From JAICYJ01 sp963797565 (GTDB lineage Bacteria; Actinomycetota; Thermoleophilia; Gaiellales; JAICJC01), in NCBI GenBank assembly GCA_963797565.1, contig CAWCPM010000002.1:248001-312000 (forward strand): DNA of 64,000 bases. Direction: 5' to 3'. A program made the translations under genes and the position numbers. Under the pieces are notes generated by a model. It did no database searches. It had not been told where the DNA came from and was given only the letters and a program-made list of their open reading frames with translations. Positions 18,351 through 27,865 of the stretch are shown here, in pieces. Position 1 is the stretch's first letter. Each line of letters begins with the position of its first letter.

Positions 18351-19666
18351 GGCGCGATCGCCTCCACGGCGTCCTCGAGACCGACCGACCGGCTGGCCTT
18401 GACCAGCACCGCATCGCCGGGTTGGATCACATCGCCCAGCGCCTCGCGCAGCTCGGCGACCGTCGCAAACCAGCTGCCGCCGTAGGCGCGGGACTCCGGC
18501 CCCACCGCGACCACGACCTCGATTCCCAGCTCCGCCAGCAGCTCGCCCACCTCGCGGTGGTACGCGGCGGCGCCGGCGCCCAGCTCGGCCATGTCTCCGA
18601 GCACCGCCACCCGCCGCCGGCCGGCGGCCGAGTCCGACAGGTGGCGCAGCGCGGCCGCCATCGAGGTCGGGTTGGCGTTGTAGCAGTCGGCGATCAGCAG
18701 ACCGCCGCCGGGCAGCTCGATCTCCTCGCCGCGCCAGCGCGAGAAGGCGACGTCACCGGAGCCCAGCACCAGCTCGTCCAGCGGCAGGCCGAGGCTGTCG
18801 TAGGCAGCCGCGGCGGCCGCCAGGTTGAGGGCGTTGTGACGCGCGGTGAAGTTCACGGGCACGGACAGGGTTCGACCGCGGAGCGCGATCTCCGCCTGCC
18901 CGGCGCCGTCGGCAGCCGTGAACGCGCGCAGCTGCACGTCGGCGCCGTCCTCGGTGCCGAAGCTGACCACGGTGCAGGCGAGACCGGCAAGGTGCGGCTC
19001 GAGCAGCGGTTCGCCGTGCGGCACGATCGCGGTGCCGTCCGCCGGTAGCGCCTCCAGCAGCTCGGCCTTGGCGCGGGCCACGTTCTCGACCGTGCCCAGC
19101 AGCTCCAGGTGGACGGGGCCGACGCCGGTGATGATGCCGATCTGGGGGCGCGCGATGGCCGCCAGGTGGGCGATCTCGCCCAGGCCGCGCATGGCCATCT
19201 CCACCACCGCGACACCGGTCATCGGCTCGATCCGCGAGAGCGTCAACGGCACGCCCAGCTCGTTGTTCTCGTTCTGGCGGCTGGCCACGACGGCCGTGTG
19301 CGGCGCAAGCAGTGCGGCCAGGATGTCCTTGGTGGAGGTCTTGCCCGTGGATCCGGTGATCCCGACGACGCTGGCCGTGCCGCGCAGCCGCACCTCGCGG
19401 GCGACCACCGCCAGCGCGTCCAGCGGATCGTCCACCGCGATCCGGCCGGGGCCCTCCTGGCCGCGCGGCACCAGCGCGGCCGCGGCGCCCGCGGCCAGCG
19501 CATCGTCCGCGAAGTCGGCACCGTCGGCACGCTCCCCTGCCAGCGCCACGAACAGGTCGCCCGGAGTCACCCGCCGCGAGTCGATGGCGACGCCGGTGAC
19601 GACCGACTCCACGCGCGCCTCGCCGTGCGTCAGCTCGGCGATCTCCCCCGTTGTCAGCTCGATCAC
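18347..19666 (-). CDS. murF: UDP-MurNAc-tripeptide-D-Ala-D-Ala ligase MurF
   Basis: Adds D-Ala-D-Ala to the UDP-MurNAc tripeptide. N-terminal substrate domain with DSRRVTPGDLFVALAGERAD, P-loop GITGSTGKTSTKDILAAL, then NENNELGVPLTL and DCYNANPTSMAAAL, all characteristic. 439 residues, intact. Four-base overlaps with neighbours on both sides indicate coupled translation. Confidence 0.95.
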   Translation of the reverse strand: MIELTTGEIAELTHGEARVESVVTGVAIDSRRVTPGDLFVALAGERADGADFADDALAAGAAAALVPRGQEGPGRIAVDDPLDALAVVAREVRLRGTASVVGITGSTGKTSTKDILAALLAPHTAVVASRQNENNELGVPLTLSRIEPMTGVAVVEMAMRGLGEIAHLAAIARPQIGIITGVGPVHLELLGTVENVARAKAELLEALPADGTAIVPHGEPLLEPHLAGLACTVVSFGTEDGADVQLRAFTAADGAGQAEIALRGRTLSVPVNFTARHNALNLAAAAAAYDSLGLPLDELVLGSGDVAFSRWRGEEIELPGGGLLIADCYNANPTSMAAALRHLSDSAAGRRRVAVLGDMAELGAGAAAYHREVGELLAELGIEVVVAVGPESRAYGGSWFATVAELREALGDVIQPGDAVLVKASRSVGLEDAVEAIAP

Positions 19667-21109
19667 GCCGTCGGCCCCAGCTGCCGCAGCGCCTCGAGCG
19701 CAGCCGTGCGGTCGTCGAAGGGCACCGTGTGGTCGGCGAACTGCTGCCCCTGCTCGTGGCCCTTGCCGGCGATCACGACGATGTCACCGGGCCGGGCGGC
19801 CGCAACCGCCAGCTCGATCGCGCGGCGGCGGTCGAGCTCCACCTCCATGTCGATGCCGTTCATGATCTCGGCCGCGATCGCGGCCGGATCCTCGCTGCGC
19901 GGATTGTCGTTGGTGACGATCGCGCGGTCGGCCAGCCGTCGCGCGACCCCGCCCATCAGCGGCCGCTTGCCGCGGTCGCGGTCGCCGCCGCAGCCGAACA
20001 CGCAGATCACGTCGCCGGAGGTGATGCGGCGCGCGGCCGTGAGCACGTTCTCGAGCGAGTCGGGTGTGTGCGCGTAGTCGACCAGCACCGTGAACGGCTG
20101 GCCGGCGTCCACCGGCTCGAAGCGGCCCGGCACCCCGTGCAGCGCGGCGATGCCGGCCCGCACCGCCTCGTGCGGCAGCTCCAGCAGCTCGCTCAGCGCG
20201 ACGGCGCAGAGCACGTTGGACACGTTGAAGTCGCCGCGCAGCCGCACGTCCAGCGGCAGCAGGCCGCGCGGCGTCAGCGCGATCAGCGAGATCGCCCCGC
20301 CCGCCCCGATCTCGACCGATCTGCGGGCGCACGGCCGCCCGGTCGTCGTCGGCCGCGTAGCTGAGCACCGGGCCGGCCGCCTCCATCACCAGCCGCCGGC
20401 CGTACGGGTCGGCGACGTTCACGGCCGCAGGCCATCCGTCGTTCTCGAACAGCCGGCGCTTGGCCAGGTAGTACTCCTCCATCGTCGGGTGGAAGTCGAG
20501 GTGGTCCTGGGTGAGGTTGGTGAAGGCCGCGGCGGCAAAGCGCGTACCGGCCACCCGGTCCAGCGCCAGCGCGTGCGACGACACCTCCATCGCGCAGCTC
20601 TGGTCGCCGGCGTCTGACATCTGCCGGAACTGTGCCTGCAGGTCGATGCTCTCGGGCGTGGTGTGCTTCACCTCGGCCACCTGGCCCCCGATCCGCGACT
20701 CCACCGTGCCCAGCAGCGCGGGCCGCAGCCCCGCCGCCTCCAGCACGGAGTACATCAGGAAGCAGGTGGTGGTCTTGCCGTTGGTGCCGGTCACGCCGAT
20801 CACGTCGAGCTCGTGGCTGGGGTGGCCGTAGAAGGTGTCGGCGGCGGGGCCCATCGCCGCCCGCGAGGAGCGCACCAGCAACTGGGGCAGGTCGATGTCG
20901 AGGAAGCGCTCGACCACCAGCGCCACGGCTCCCGCCGCCTCCGCCTGGCCGGCGAAGTCATGGCCGTCGACGCGGAAGCCGGGCACGCAGAAGTGCAGTG
21001 CTCCCGGCACGGCCGCAGCGGCGTCGTAGGTGAGCGCGGTGATCTGCCCCGTCGCACCACCCCGCACCTCGAGCGGCCCGATCGTCCCGATCAGGTTCGC
21101 GAGTTCCAA
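19663..21109 (-). CDS. murE: UDP-MurNAc-tripeptide synthetase MurE (meso-DAP type), frameshifted
   Basis: Adds the third stem-peptide residue. The first part runs from VELANLIGTIGPLEV through the P-loop VIGVTGTNGKTTTCFLMYS to VLSYAADDDRAAVR. A one-base shift near 20320 is then needed to reach RLRGDFNVSNVLCAVALSE and the C-terminal domain. That domain has IVTNDNPRSEDPAAIAAEI; the DNPR motif is the known marker of meso-diaminopimelate specificity. An indel error is likely because every domain is otherwise preserved. Confidence 0.92.
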
Positions 21110-21123
21110 GCCTGGCGGGGAGG

Positions 21124-22856
21124 TTAGTTGACCGGGAGGTCGAGGGCTTGTCGGGCGGGATCGCCAGATCCTTGGTCAGGAACGTCGCGATCTGCTGGAA
21201 GGCGGGGGCCGCCACGATGCCGCCGAAGATGTTGGTGCGCGGCGAGTTGACCACCACCAGCACCTCGACCCGCGGGTTGTCGGCCGGCAGGAAGCCGACG
21301 AACGAGGCCACGTAGTTGCGGGTCGAGTAGCCGAGGCTGTGTGGCAGCGCCACCTGCGCGGTGCCGGTCTTGCCGGCCACGGTGTAGCCCGGCACACGGA
21401 GGCGCGGGTGCCGGTGCCGGCCGCGGTATCGACGACGCCCTTCAGCATGTTCACCAGGGTGTGGTCGACGGTCGGGCTCAGGACCCGGCGCGAGACCGGC
21501 TTGGGCGCCGGCCGCCCGCCGATCTTCTCCACCACGTGCGGCTCGACCATCACGCCGCCGTTGGCGATGCCCGAGTACATGGCCGCCATCTGCAGCGGCG
21601 TGACCGAGATGCCCTGGCCGATCGGGATGTTGCCGATCGAGGAGGAGTACCACTTGTCGGGCGGCATGACGGCGCCCGCCTGCCTCGGCCGGCAGCCCGA
21701 TGTGCGTGGGGCTGCCGAAGCCCCAGCGCCGGATCCAGTCGTACAGCGGCTGCTTGTGTACGAGCTCGGCGATCGTGACCGTGCCCACGTTCGACGACTG
21801 CTGCAGGATCTGCGCCGCCGTGAACGTCTTTGTCGGGCGCACGACGTCGTCGTGCACGATCCGGTCGCCGACCTTGATCGCGTACGGGATCCGGAACTGC
21901 GTCTGCGGCGTGACGATCCCGGCCGTCAGCGCGGCGCCCATCGTCACCACCTTGAAGGTCGAGCCGGGCTCGTAGGAGTACTCGACCGCCATGTTGTGAG
22001 TGTCGCGCGCGAGCTGCTTGTTCGTCAGGTGGTGGACGTCGTTGTTGTCGTAGCCGGGCGCGGTCGCCATCGCCAGGATCGATCCGTTGCGCGGATCCAG
22101 CACCAGCGCGGTGGCGTTGTGCGCGCCCGTGCGGGTCACGGTCGCATCCAGCACCGACTGCACCTTCTGCTGGATGGAGCGGTCGATCGTGAGCTGGACG
22201 TCACGGCCCTGCTGGGCACGGCGCAGCGTGACCGTGCTGAGCGGGACGCCGCCGGGGCCGCGCACCTCGAGCTGCTCGCCGGGGTGTCCGCCCAGCACGC
22301 TGTTGTACTCGTTCTCGATGCCGGCGCCGCCGCCGTGTGGCCGACGAAGCCGATCAACTGCGAGGCCATCTTGCCGGACGGGTAGTCGCGGCGAACGGAG
22401 TCGAGCGTGAACAGCCCCGGCGGGTGCGCCGACATGATCTCGGCGGCGACGGCGGGGTCGAGCTGCGACAGCACGCGCGCCTGCACCACGTGCGGCACCG
22501 TCAAGCGGCCCTCCAGCAACTTCACCTCGGCCTTGAACGCCTTCTTGTGCTTGAGCTTGTAGCCCAGCTTCTGGGCGATGTAGGAGGCGACCTGGCCCGG
22601 GGTCCTGCACCTTGGACGGGTAGACCATCAGATCCTTCGCGGGCACGTCGACGGCCAGCGTGTTACCGCTGGCGTCGAGGATCCGGCCGCGGCTGGTGGG
22701 CACCACGATGGTCGAGTTCTGCTGGCCGTGGGCGCGGGCGGCCAGGGCGCTGGCCTGCAGGATCTGCACGTACAGCGCGCGCCCGATCACGACCGCGAAG
22801 GCGGCTGCGAACACGAACATGATCAGCCGCAACCGCTGGTCGGACTGCTTGCTCAC
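21124..22856 (-). CDS. ftsI: Septal peptidoglycan transpeptidase FtsI (PBP3), several frameshifts
   Basis: Class B penicillin-binding protein with N-terminal membrane helix (LIMFVFAAAFAVVIGRALYV), dimerisation domain and transpeptidase domain. Catalytic motifs are all visible: EPGSTFKVVTMGA (Ser-x-x-Lys), SSNVG (SxN) and GKTGTAQ (KTG). The frame changes near 22610, 22330, 21670, 21400 and 21150; stitched together the pieces give a normal protein of about 575 residues ending at a TAA at 21124-21126, just before murE. Five indels in an essential gene cannot be biological decay here and point to assembly or basecalling errors. Confidence 0.9.
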
Positions 22857-23326
22857 GGCGCCGTGTTGCCGCCCTGCTGGTCAGCCGGCCCGCTGGTCTT
22901 CGCGGTCGGCGCCTTCGGCGTGTGCTTCAGCGGGTGCAGCCGCAGGTAGTCGCTGCGCAGCGGCTGCGCCGAGATCATGCCGTAGCGGACCGCGTAGGCG
23001 TTGATGCGACCCGAGCCCGATAGCTTGGCGACGAGCGAGCGCAGCGTGTCGTTCTGCGAGCGCAGCGCCGCCTCCTGGCCCTCGATCTTGCTGGCCGAGA
23101 TCGAGTTGCGGAGCGCGCCCACGTTCAGCGCCACGATGCCGCCCAGCAGGGCGGCGATCACGAGCACCCACAGCACCCCCGGGGCGACCGGTGAGCGTCC
23201 CGCGCGCGGCCGCGCCAGCGTGGCCGGCCGGCGGCGGTTCTGCCTGCGCTTGGGGGCGGTCTCGGTTGCCGGGGCCGCGCGACGCGGCCGGGACGGTGCC
23301 GCCGGCGCCGGGGCGACGACGCTCAC
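22853..23326 (-). CDS. ftsL: FtsL-like cell division protein
   Basis: A 157-residue bitopic protein between rsmH and ftsI, the usual ftsL place. Pro/Arg-rich cytoplasmic N-terminus, one helix (VLWVLVIAALLGGIVALNVG) and a short heptad-like segment (KIEGQEAALRSQNDTLRSLV). Assignment rests on position and architecture because FtsL sequences diverge strongly. Overlaps both neighbours by 4 bases. Confidence 0.8.
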   Translation of the reverse strand: MSVVAPAPAAPSRPRRAAPATETAPKRRQNRRRPATLARPRAGRSPVAPGVLWVLVIAALLGGIVALNVGALRNSISASKIEGQEAALRSQNDTLRSLVAKLSGSGRINAYAVRYGMISAQPLRSDYLRLHPLKHTPKAPTAKTSGPADQQGGNTAP

Positions 23327-24291
23327 GCCTGCGTCCTTTCGGCCGCGCGCAGCTTGGCCGACGCGGAGCGCGGGTTGACGCAGCGCTCGTCCACGCTCGG
23401 CACCACCGCGCGCGTGGTGAGCGCGCGCAGCAGCGGTTCGTGGCCGCAGACGCAGATCGGGAAGTCGGGCGGGCAGGTGCAGCCGCGCGCCTGGTTGCGG
23501 ATGAACCGCTTCACGATCCGGTCCTCGAGCGAGTGGAAGCTGATCACGGCCATCCGGCCCTCGGGCGCCAGCAGCTCCAGCGCAGTATCGAGGCCCTCGC
23601 TGAGCGACTCCAGCTCGTCGTTGACGGCAATCCGCAGCGCCTGGAAGGAGCGCTTGGCCGGATGTCCCTGCCCGAACCGGCTGGGCGTGGGGATCGCGGC
23701 CTTGATCACATCGACCAGGTCACCCGTGCGGGCGAACGGCTCCCGTGCCCGGCGGCGCACGATGGCGCGGGCGATCTGCCGGGAGAAACGCTCCTCGCCG
23801 TAGCCGCGCAGCAGCTGCGAGATCTCGCGCTCGTCCCACTCGTTCACGATCTCGGCGGCCGTCAGGTCGCCGGTGGGATCCATTCGCATGTCCAGCGGAG
23901 CGTCGGCGGCGTAGCTGAAGCCGCGCTCGGGCCGGTCGATCTGCATCGACGAGATGCCCAGGTCGAGCACGAGCGCATCGGCGCGCAGGCCGGTGGCGGC
24001 CAGGTTGCGCAGCACCAGCGCGAAGTTGCCGTGGATGAACCGCGTGTCGGCCGACGCCCCGGCCGCGAAGTGCTTGAAGTGCCGCTCGGCCTCGGGGTCG
24101 CGGTCGATGGCGATGTAGCAGCCATGGCCGCGCAGGCGCGGCTCCAGCAGGGCGGCGTGGCCCCCGGCGCCGAAGGTGCCGTCGACCACGGTGTCACCCG
24201 GCTGCAGGTCGAGCAGCTCGGCCACCTCGGATGCGAGGACGGGCACGTGTTCCACTGAGTGGCTACTGCTGTGAGAGACGTTCGGCAACAT
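23323..24291 (-). CDS. rsmH: 16S rRNA (cytosine1402-N4)-methyltransferase RsmH
   Basis: SAM-dependent methyltransferase acting on C1402 in the ribosomal P site. HVPVLASEVAELL and the SAM motif VVDGTFGAGGHAALLE open the domain; EERFSRQIARAIVRRRAREP and AVISFHSLEDRIVKRFIR are conserved. The ATG at 24291 would overlap mraZ by 29 bases; a GTG at 24255 (VEHVPVLASE), 7 bases after the mraZ stop, is equally plausible and closer to the family's usual start. The frame is intact. Confidence 0.95.
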   Translation of the reverse strand: MLPNVSHSSSHSVEHVPVLASEVAELLDLQPGDTVVDGTFGAGGHAALLEPRLRGHGCYIAIDRDPEAERHFKHFAAGASADTRFIHGNFALVLRNLAATGLRADALVLDLGISSMQIDRPERGFSYAADAPLDMRMDPTGDLTAAEIVNEWDEREISQLLRGYGEERFSRQIARAIVRRRAREPFARTGDLVDVIKAAIPTPSRFGQGHPAKRSFQALRIAVNDELESLSEGLDTALELLAPEGRMAVISFHSLEDRIVKRFIRNQARGCTCPPDFPICVCGHEPLLRALTTRAVVPSVDERCVNPRSASAKLRAAERTQA

Positions 24292-24691
24292 CCTCCACGC
24301 TCCCCTCGGATTCTGCCTGCTGGCGCGTCCATGCCTCGCCGTCCCACACCTCGAGGTAGTCGCGCGCGCCGGCGACGACGATGTCCTTGTCCAGCTGGGC
24401 GTGCTGCAGCAGCGACTGGCTCAGCATCACGCGGCCCTGCCCGTCCAGCTCGCACTCGTTGGCGCCCCCGTAGAACCAGCGGCTGAGCCGGCGCGACTCC
24501 TTGTTGAAGGGGTCGAGCCGCTCCAGGCGTGACTCCACGAAGGAGTCCCAGTTGCCGCGCGGGAATACGAACAGGCAGCCGTCGAAGCCCTTGGTGACCA
24601 CCACGCCCTCCGCGAACGCCGCGCGGAGCTTGGCGGGGAGGGTGAGGCGGTTCTTGGCATCAAGTCGTTGAGTGAATTCGCCGAGCAGCAA
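24263..24691 (-). CDS. mraZ: Transcriptional regulator MraZ
   Basis: First gene of the dcw cluster, 142 residues with two SpoVT/AbrB-like MraZ repeats: LDAKNRLTLPAKLRAAF and CELDGQGRVMLSQSLLQHA, each with the conserved DxKGR-like core. MraZ binds TGGGN direct repeats and adjusts transcription of its own operon. Start is TTG at 24691 (family start MFLGE..; here MLLGEF) with GGGAG nine bases upstream, part of the last TGGGN box. Length matches the family. Confidence 0.95.
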   Translation of the reverse strand: MLLGEFTQRLDAKNRLTLPAKLRAAFAEGVVVTKGFDGCLFVFPRGNWDSFVESRLERLDPFNKESRRLSRWFYGGANECELDGQGRVMLSQSLLQHAQLDKDIVVAGARDYLEVWDGEAWTRQQAESEGSVEDVAERLSQQ

Positions 24692-24701
24692 AGGGTTGAT
24701 C

Positions 24702-24745
24702 TCCCATTTCTCCCCACTCTACCCCACTTTGCCCCACAATGTCAA
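24702..24745 (-). promoter_or_regulatory. mra promoter with four MraZ boxes
   Basis: On the minus strand, four TGGGN boxes occur with exactly 5-base spacers: TGGGG (24736-24732), TGGGG (24726-24722), TGGGG (24716-24712) and TGGGA (24706-24702). This 10-bp period is the known MraZ operator layout. A promoter overlaps them: TTGACA at 24745-24740, 18-base spacer, TAGAGT at 24721-24716. The last box also supplies the mraZ Shine-Dalgarno. Autoregulation of the dcw operon by MraZ is a strong inference. Confidence 0.85.
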
Positions 24746-24908
24746 TGCGAACGCGAACGCCCCGGATAACGGGGTCCTGGAAGGTGCCGGGCCGTTGTCA
24801 AACCGGACACGAACGTGTAAAGCGACGAACAAACATGACTGTAAGCTGCTCGTAAACATCTGCAGAGGGTTCCGTTGGCGTCCATCCAGCCTGGTAGAGT
24901 CCGCCCCC

Positions 24909-26086
24909 ATGCCGTCGTGTTCACCAGAACGGCGAAGCTCCCGCGTGACCACCGGCGCACGCCGATTCGGCGCTCTGGTCATGATTGCGGCGTTTGCCGC
25001 AGCCGCCCTGGCGGGGCCCGCCGACGCCAGCAAGATCAGCGATACCCGCGCCCAGGTGCGGGCGATCGAGCAGCAGCTGAACGCGATGGACATCAAGCTC
25101 GAGGCCTCGATCCAGGCCTATGACGGCGCCCAGCAGCACCTCACCGACGTCCGGCACCAGATCGCGCAGAACACGATCAAGCTGCGGGTCGCCAGGCACA
25201 ACCTGAAGGTGTCGCGGGCGCGGCTGGCCGTGTTCATGGTCAACGCGTACAAGGGCACCGACGTCAACGACGACCCCGCCGCCTACGTCCTGGGCGCCGG
25301 GTCGTTCAGCGATCTGGTCACACGCGTCGAGGACGTCCAGCGGATCGGCGCATCGGAGCATGCGCTGCTGAAGCAGGTGACGACGGCCGAGCGCGAGATC
25401 TCGACCCGCCAGGCAGAGCTGAAGAGCGAGGGGCGCGACGCCGTCAAGCTGGTCGCCCAGAAGAAACAGCAGAAGGCGGCTATCGAGGCCGGCCTGCAGC
25501 AGCGCCGCGCGCTTCTTTCCAGCACCAAGGGCGAGCTCGGCCACCTGCTCCACGAGCGCCAGGTGCACCAGCAGCAGGCGGCCGCAGCGGCCGCCGCCGC
25601 GCTCGCCCAGCAGCAACAGCAGCAGAACAGGCGCAGCAGGCCCCACCACCCTCGAACGGCGGCGGCAGCAGCACCGGCTCGTCCGGCGGTGGCGGCGGCG
25701 GTACGTACAACCCGCCCCCGGCCGGCACGCTCGGCCAGCAGGCGGCCGCGATCGCGCAGCAGTATCTGGGCGTGCCCTACGTGTGGGGCGGCGCCAGCCC
25801 CTCCGGCTTCGACTGCTCGGGCCTCGTCGTCTACGTGTACGGGCGGCTGGGCGTGTCGCTTCCCCACTACACCGTCTCGCTGTGGAGCTCGGGCGCGCAC
25901 GTCTCGCGCGACCAGCTGGCACCCGGCGACCTCGTCTTCTTCTACAGCCTCGACCACGTCGGCATCTACCTGGGCGGCGGGCTGTTCATCCACGCCCCCC
26001 ACACCGGCACTGTGGTGCAGATCTCGAGCCTGAACAGCTCCTGGTACTCGTCCGCCTATGACGGCGCCGTGCGCATCTCAGGTTAA
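24909..26086 (+). CDS. NlpC/P60 peptidoglycan hydrolase with coiled-coil domain, frameshifted
   Basis: Secreted cell-wall endopeptidase resembling RipA-type hydrolases. ATG at 24909, signal peptide with hydrophobic core (FGALVMIAAFAAAALAGPADA), long coiled coil (about residues 40-235), Gln/Ala-rich and Gly/Pro/Ser linker, then the NlpC/P60 domain. Catalytic Cys is in GASPSGFDCSGLVVYVYG and His in LDHVGIYLGGGLFIHAP. The frame shifts by one base near 25630 inside the repetitive linker. Divergent from mraZ, separated by about 220 bp. Likely acts in daughter-cell separation. Confidence 0.88.
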
Positions 26087-26136
26087 GACTGAGTAAGGAG
26101 TACGTTCGAGCGCCGTGATCCCCCTATTCATGGGAT

Positions 26137-26226
26137 CGATCACCGGATAAACTGGGTTTGCGATCACCTCATACCGGACAGTCTCAGTAGGGCGGTATGG
26201 AAGTGGGGTCTTGAGATTGGTGATCG
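26137..26226 (+). promoter_or_regulatory. Repeated CGATCACC boxes upstream of the sigma factor gene
   Basis: The octamer CGATCACC occurs at 26137-26144 and again exactly 24 bp later at 26161-26168. Its reverse complement GGTGATCG is at 26219-26226. All lie in the 297-bp noncoding gap (26087-26383) before the sigma factor gene. Two direct and one inverted copy suggest a regulator binding site. The cognate protein is unknown. The rest of the gap shows no gene. Confidence 0.4.
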
Positions 26227-26383
26227 AGAGGGGCCTGTTCTGTTAATCCGACGCCAACCCGAGGGGCGTAGAACCTCAACCGGCGAAGGGCGGGAATACG
26301 GACCGAAGCGCGAACGTTGGAACTGACGCGGCGGCCGCTGCACTCTGGCCTGCCTGAACACAGTGAGCGAGGAGTTGATTCGT

Positions 26384-27427
26384 ATGACTGAGCAGCAGAT
26401 CATCGAGCCGGAGGCCCGGCTCCTGGTCGAGCTCGGCCAGGAGCGCGGGGTGCTGTACGAGGATGAGGTGGCGGCTCTGGCTCAGGAGATCGACCTGGAT
26501 GCGGACGACATCCAGGCGCTCCGGGATGAGCTGACCGGCCTCGGCATCGAGGTGGTCGACCCGCCCGCTCCGGAGGAGCGTGTCGAGGTGGTCGACGTTG
26601 AGATCGCGACCACCAACAGCCTCGATCTGTTCCTGCGCCAGGCGGGCCGTTACCCGCTGCTGACCAAGGATGAAGAGGTGCAGCTGGCGAAGGCAATCGA
26701 GAGCGGCGACCTGGTCGCGAAGCGGCGCATGATCGAGTCGAACCTGCGGCTGGTCGTGTCGATCGCCAAGCAGTACCGCGGACAGGGCGTTCCCTTCCTC
26801 GATCTGATCCAGGAGGGCGTGCTGGGGCTGAACCGCGCGGTCGAGAAGTTCGACTGGCGGCGCGACCTCAAGTTCTCGACGTACGCGACCTGGTGGATCC
26901 GCCAGGCGGTGCAGCGGTCGATCGCGAACAGCGGCCGCACCATCCGCCTGCCCGTCCACGTCTCCGACCGGCTGCGCGCGATCGAGCGCTCGCGGCGCTC
27001 GCTCGAGGCAAGCCTCGGGCGCGAGCCGACCGACGAGGAGATCGCGAAGGCGGCCGAGCTGACCGTGGACGCCGTGGCCGAGACCCTCAGCCTGGCCCGC
27101 AAGACCGTCTCGATGCACGAGCCGGTGGGCGAGGACGGCGACTCCGAGCTGGGCGACATGATCGCCGACCCGGATGCCGGCAACCCCGAGGAGCTGGCCG
27201 AGGCGCAGCTGCGCCACGAGAAGCTGCGCGAGGGGCTGGGCCGGCTGGGCGAGCGCAAGCGCCTGATCCTGGAGCTGCGGTTCGGCCTGGACGGCAACGA
27301 CCCGCGCAACCTCGAGGAGATCGGCCGCATCGTCGGGCTCACCCGCGAGCGCGTCCGGCAGCTGGAGGCCGAGGCGCTGCGCGAGCTGGCGGCGTCGGCC
27401 GACATGCAGCCGCTGCGCGCGGCCTGA
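26384..27427 (+). CDS. sigA: RNA polymerase primary sigma factor (SigA/RpoD family)
   Basis: A 347-residue group 1 or 2 sigma factor. ATG at 26384 with GAGGAG about 8 bases upstream (a GTG at 26363 is less likely). Acidic N-terminal segment, region 1.2-2.1 from NSLDLFLRQAGRYPLLTKDE, region 2.3-2.4 with KFSTYATWWIRQAVQRSI, regions 3 and 4.2 with NLEEIGRIVGLTRERVRQLE. The preserved region 1.2 and 2.4 sequences fit the housekeeping sigma. Short region 1.1 and total length fit many actinobacterial relatives. A strong hairpin follows. Confidence 0.92.
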   Translation: MTEQQIIEPEARLLVELGQERGVLYEDEVAALAQEIDLDADDIQALRDELTGLGIEVVDPPAPEERVEVVDVEIATTNSLDLFLRQAGRYPLLTKDEEVQLAKAIESGDLVAKRRMIESNLRLVVSIAKQYRGQGVPFLDLIQEGVLGLNRAVEKFDWRRDLKFSTYATWWIRQAVQRSIANSGRTIRLPVHVSDRLRAIERSRRSLEASLGREPTDEEIAKAAELTVDAVAETLSLARKTVSMHEPVGEDGDSELGDMIADPDAGNPEELAEAQLRHEKLREGLGRLGERKRLILELRFGLDGNDPRNLEEIGRIVGLTRERVRQLEAEALRELAASADMQPLRAA

Positions 27428-27454
27428 ACCACAGGCACCAACTCACTCACTGTG

Positions 27455-27480
27455 CTGCGGCCCTCTCCGGAGGGCCGCAG
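27455..27480. terminator. Bidirectional terminator between sigma factor and VOC genes
   Basis: An 11-bp perfect stem CTGCGGCCCTC/GAGGGCCGCAG with a TCCG loop, 27 bases after the sigma factor stop and just before the stop of the convergent VOC gene. Short T-rich flank follows on the plus side. Placement between two convergent genes supports termination in both directions. Confidence 0.8.
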
Positions 27481-27483
27481 TCG

Positions 27484-27865
27484 TTAAGCGCGGTAGCTGA
27501 TCAGCTCCAGCAGGCTGCCGTCGGGATCGCGGAAGTAGACGCTGGTGCCGATGCCGCGGGCGCCGTCGCGCTGCACGGGGCCGAGCTCGACCGCGACGCC
27601 GCAGGCGGTCAGGTGGGCCACCGCTGCGTCGATCGGGCCGTCCCAGACGAAGCAGATGTCGCTGCTTCCCGCGGGGCTCTCGCTGCAGCGGCAGTGGGAA
27701 GGCGTCGAAACCCGGCCCGTGCACGTTCAGCTGGCGGTCGCCGAAGCGGTAGGCCACGACCGGGCCGCGCGGCACCACCTCCGCGCCCAGCACATCGCGG
27801 TAGAACGCGTTCGATCGCTCCCAGTGGCTGACCGTGACGACGGTGTGGTCGAGGTCGAGGTTCAT
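27484..27865 (-). CDS. VOC family (glyoxalase/bleomycin resistance-like) protein, frameshifted
   Basis: A metal-dependent or ring-cleaving VOC fold protein of about 125 residues. Starts MNLDLDHTVVTVSHWERSNA, continues FYRDVLGAEVVPRGP and NVHGPGFDAFPLPLQ, then shifts one base near 27685 to GSSDICFVWDGPIDAAVAHL and FRDPDGSLLELISYRA. The conserved His and Glu positions of the metal site are present. The start overlaps the stop of the pncA-nadE fusion (ATGA), so it may be the last gene of the NAD operon. Substrate unknown. Confidence 0.78.
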
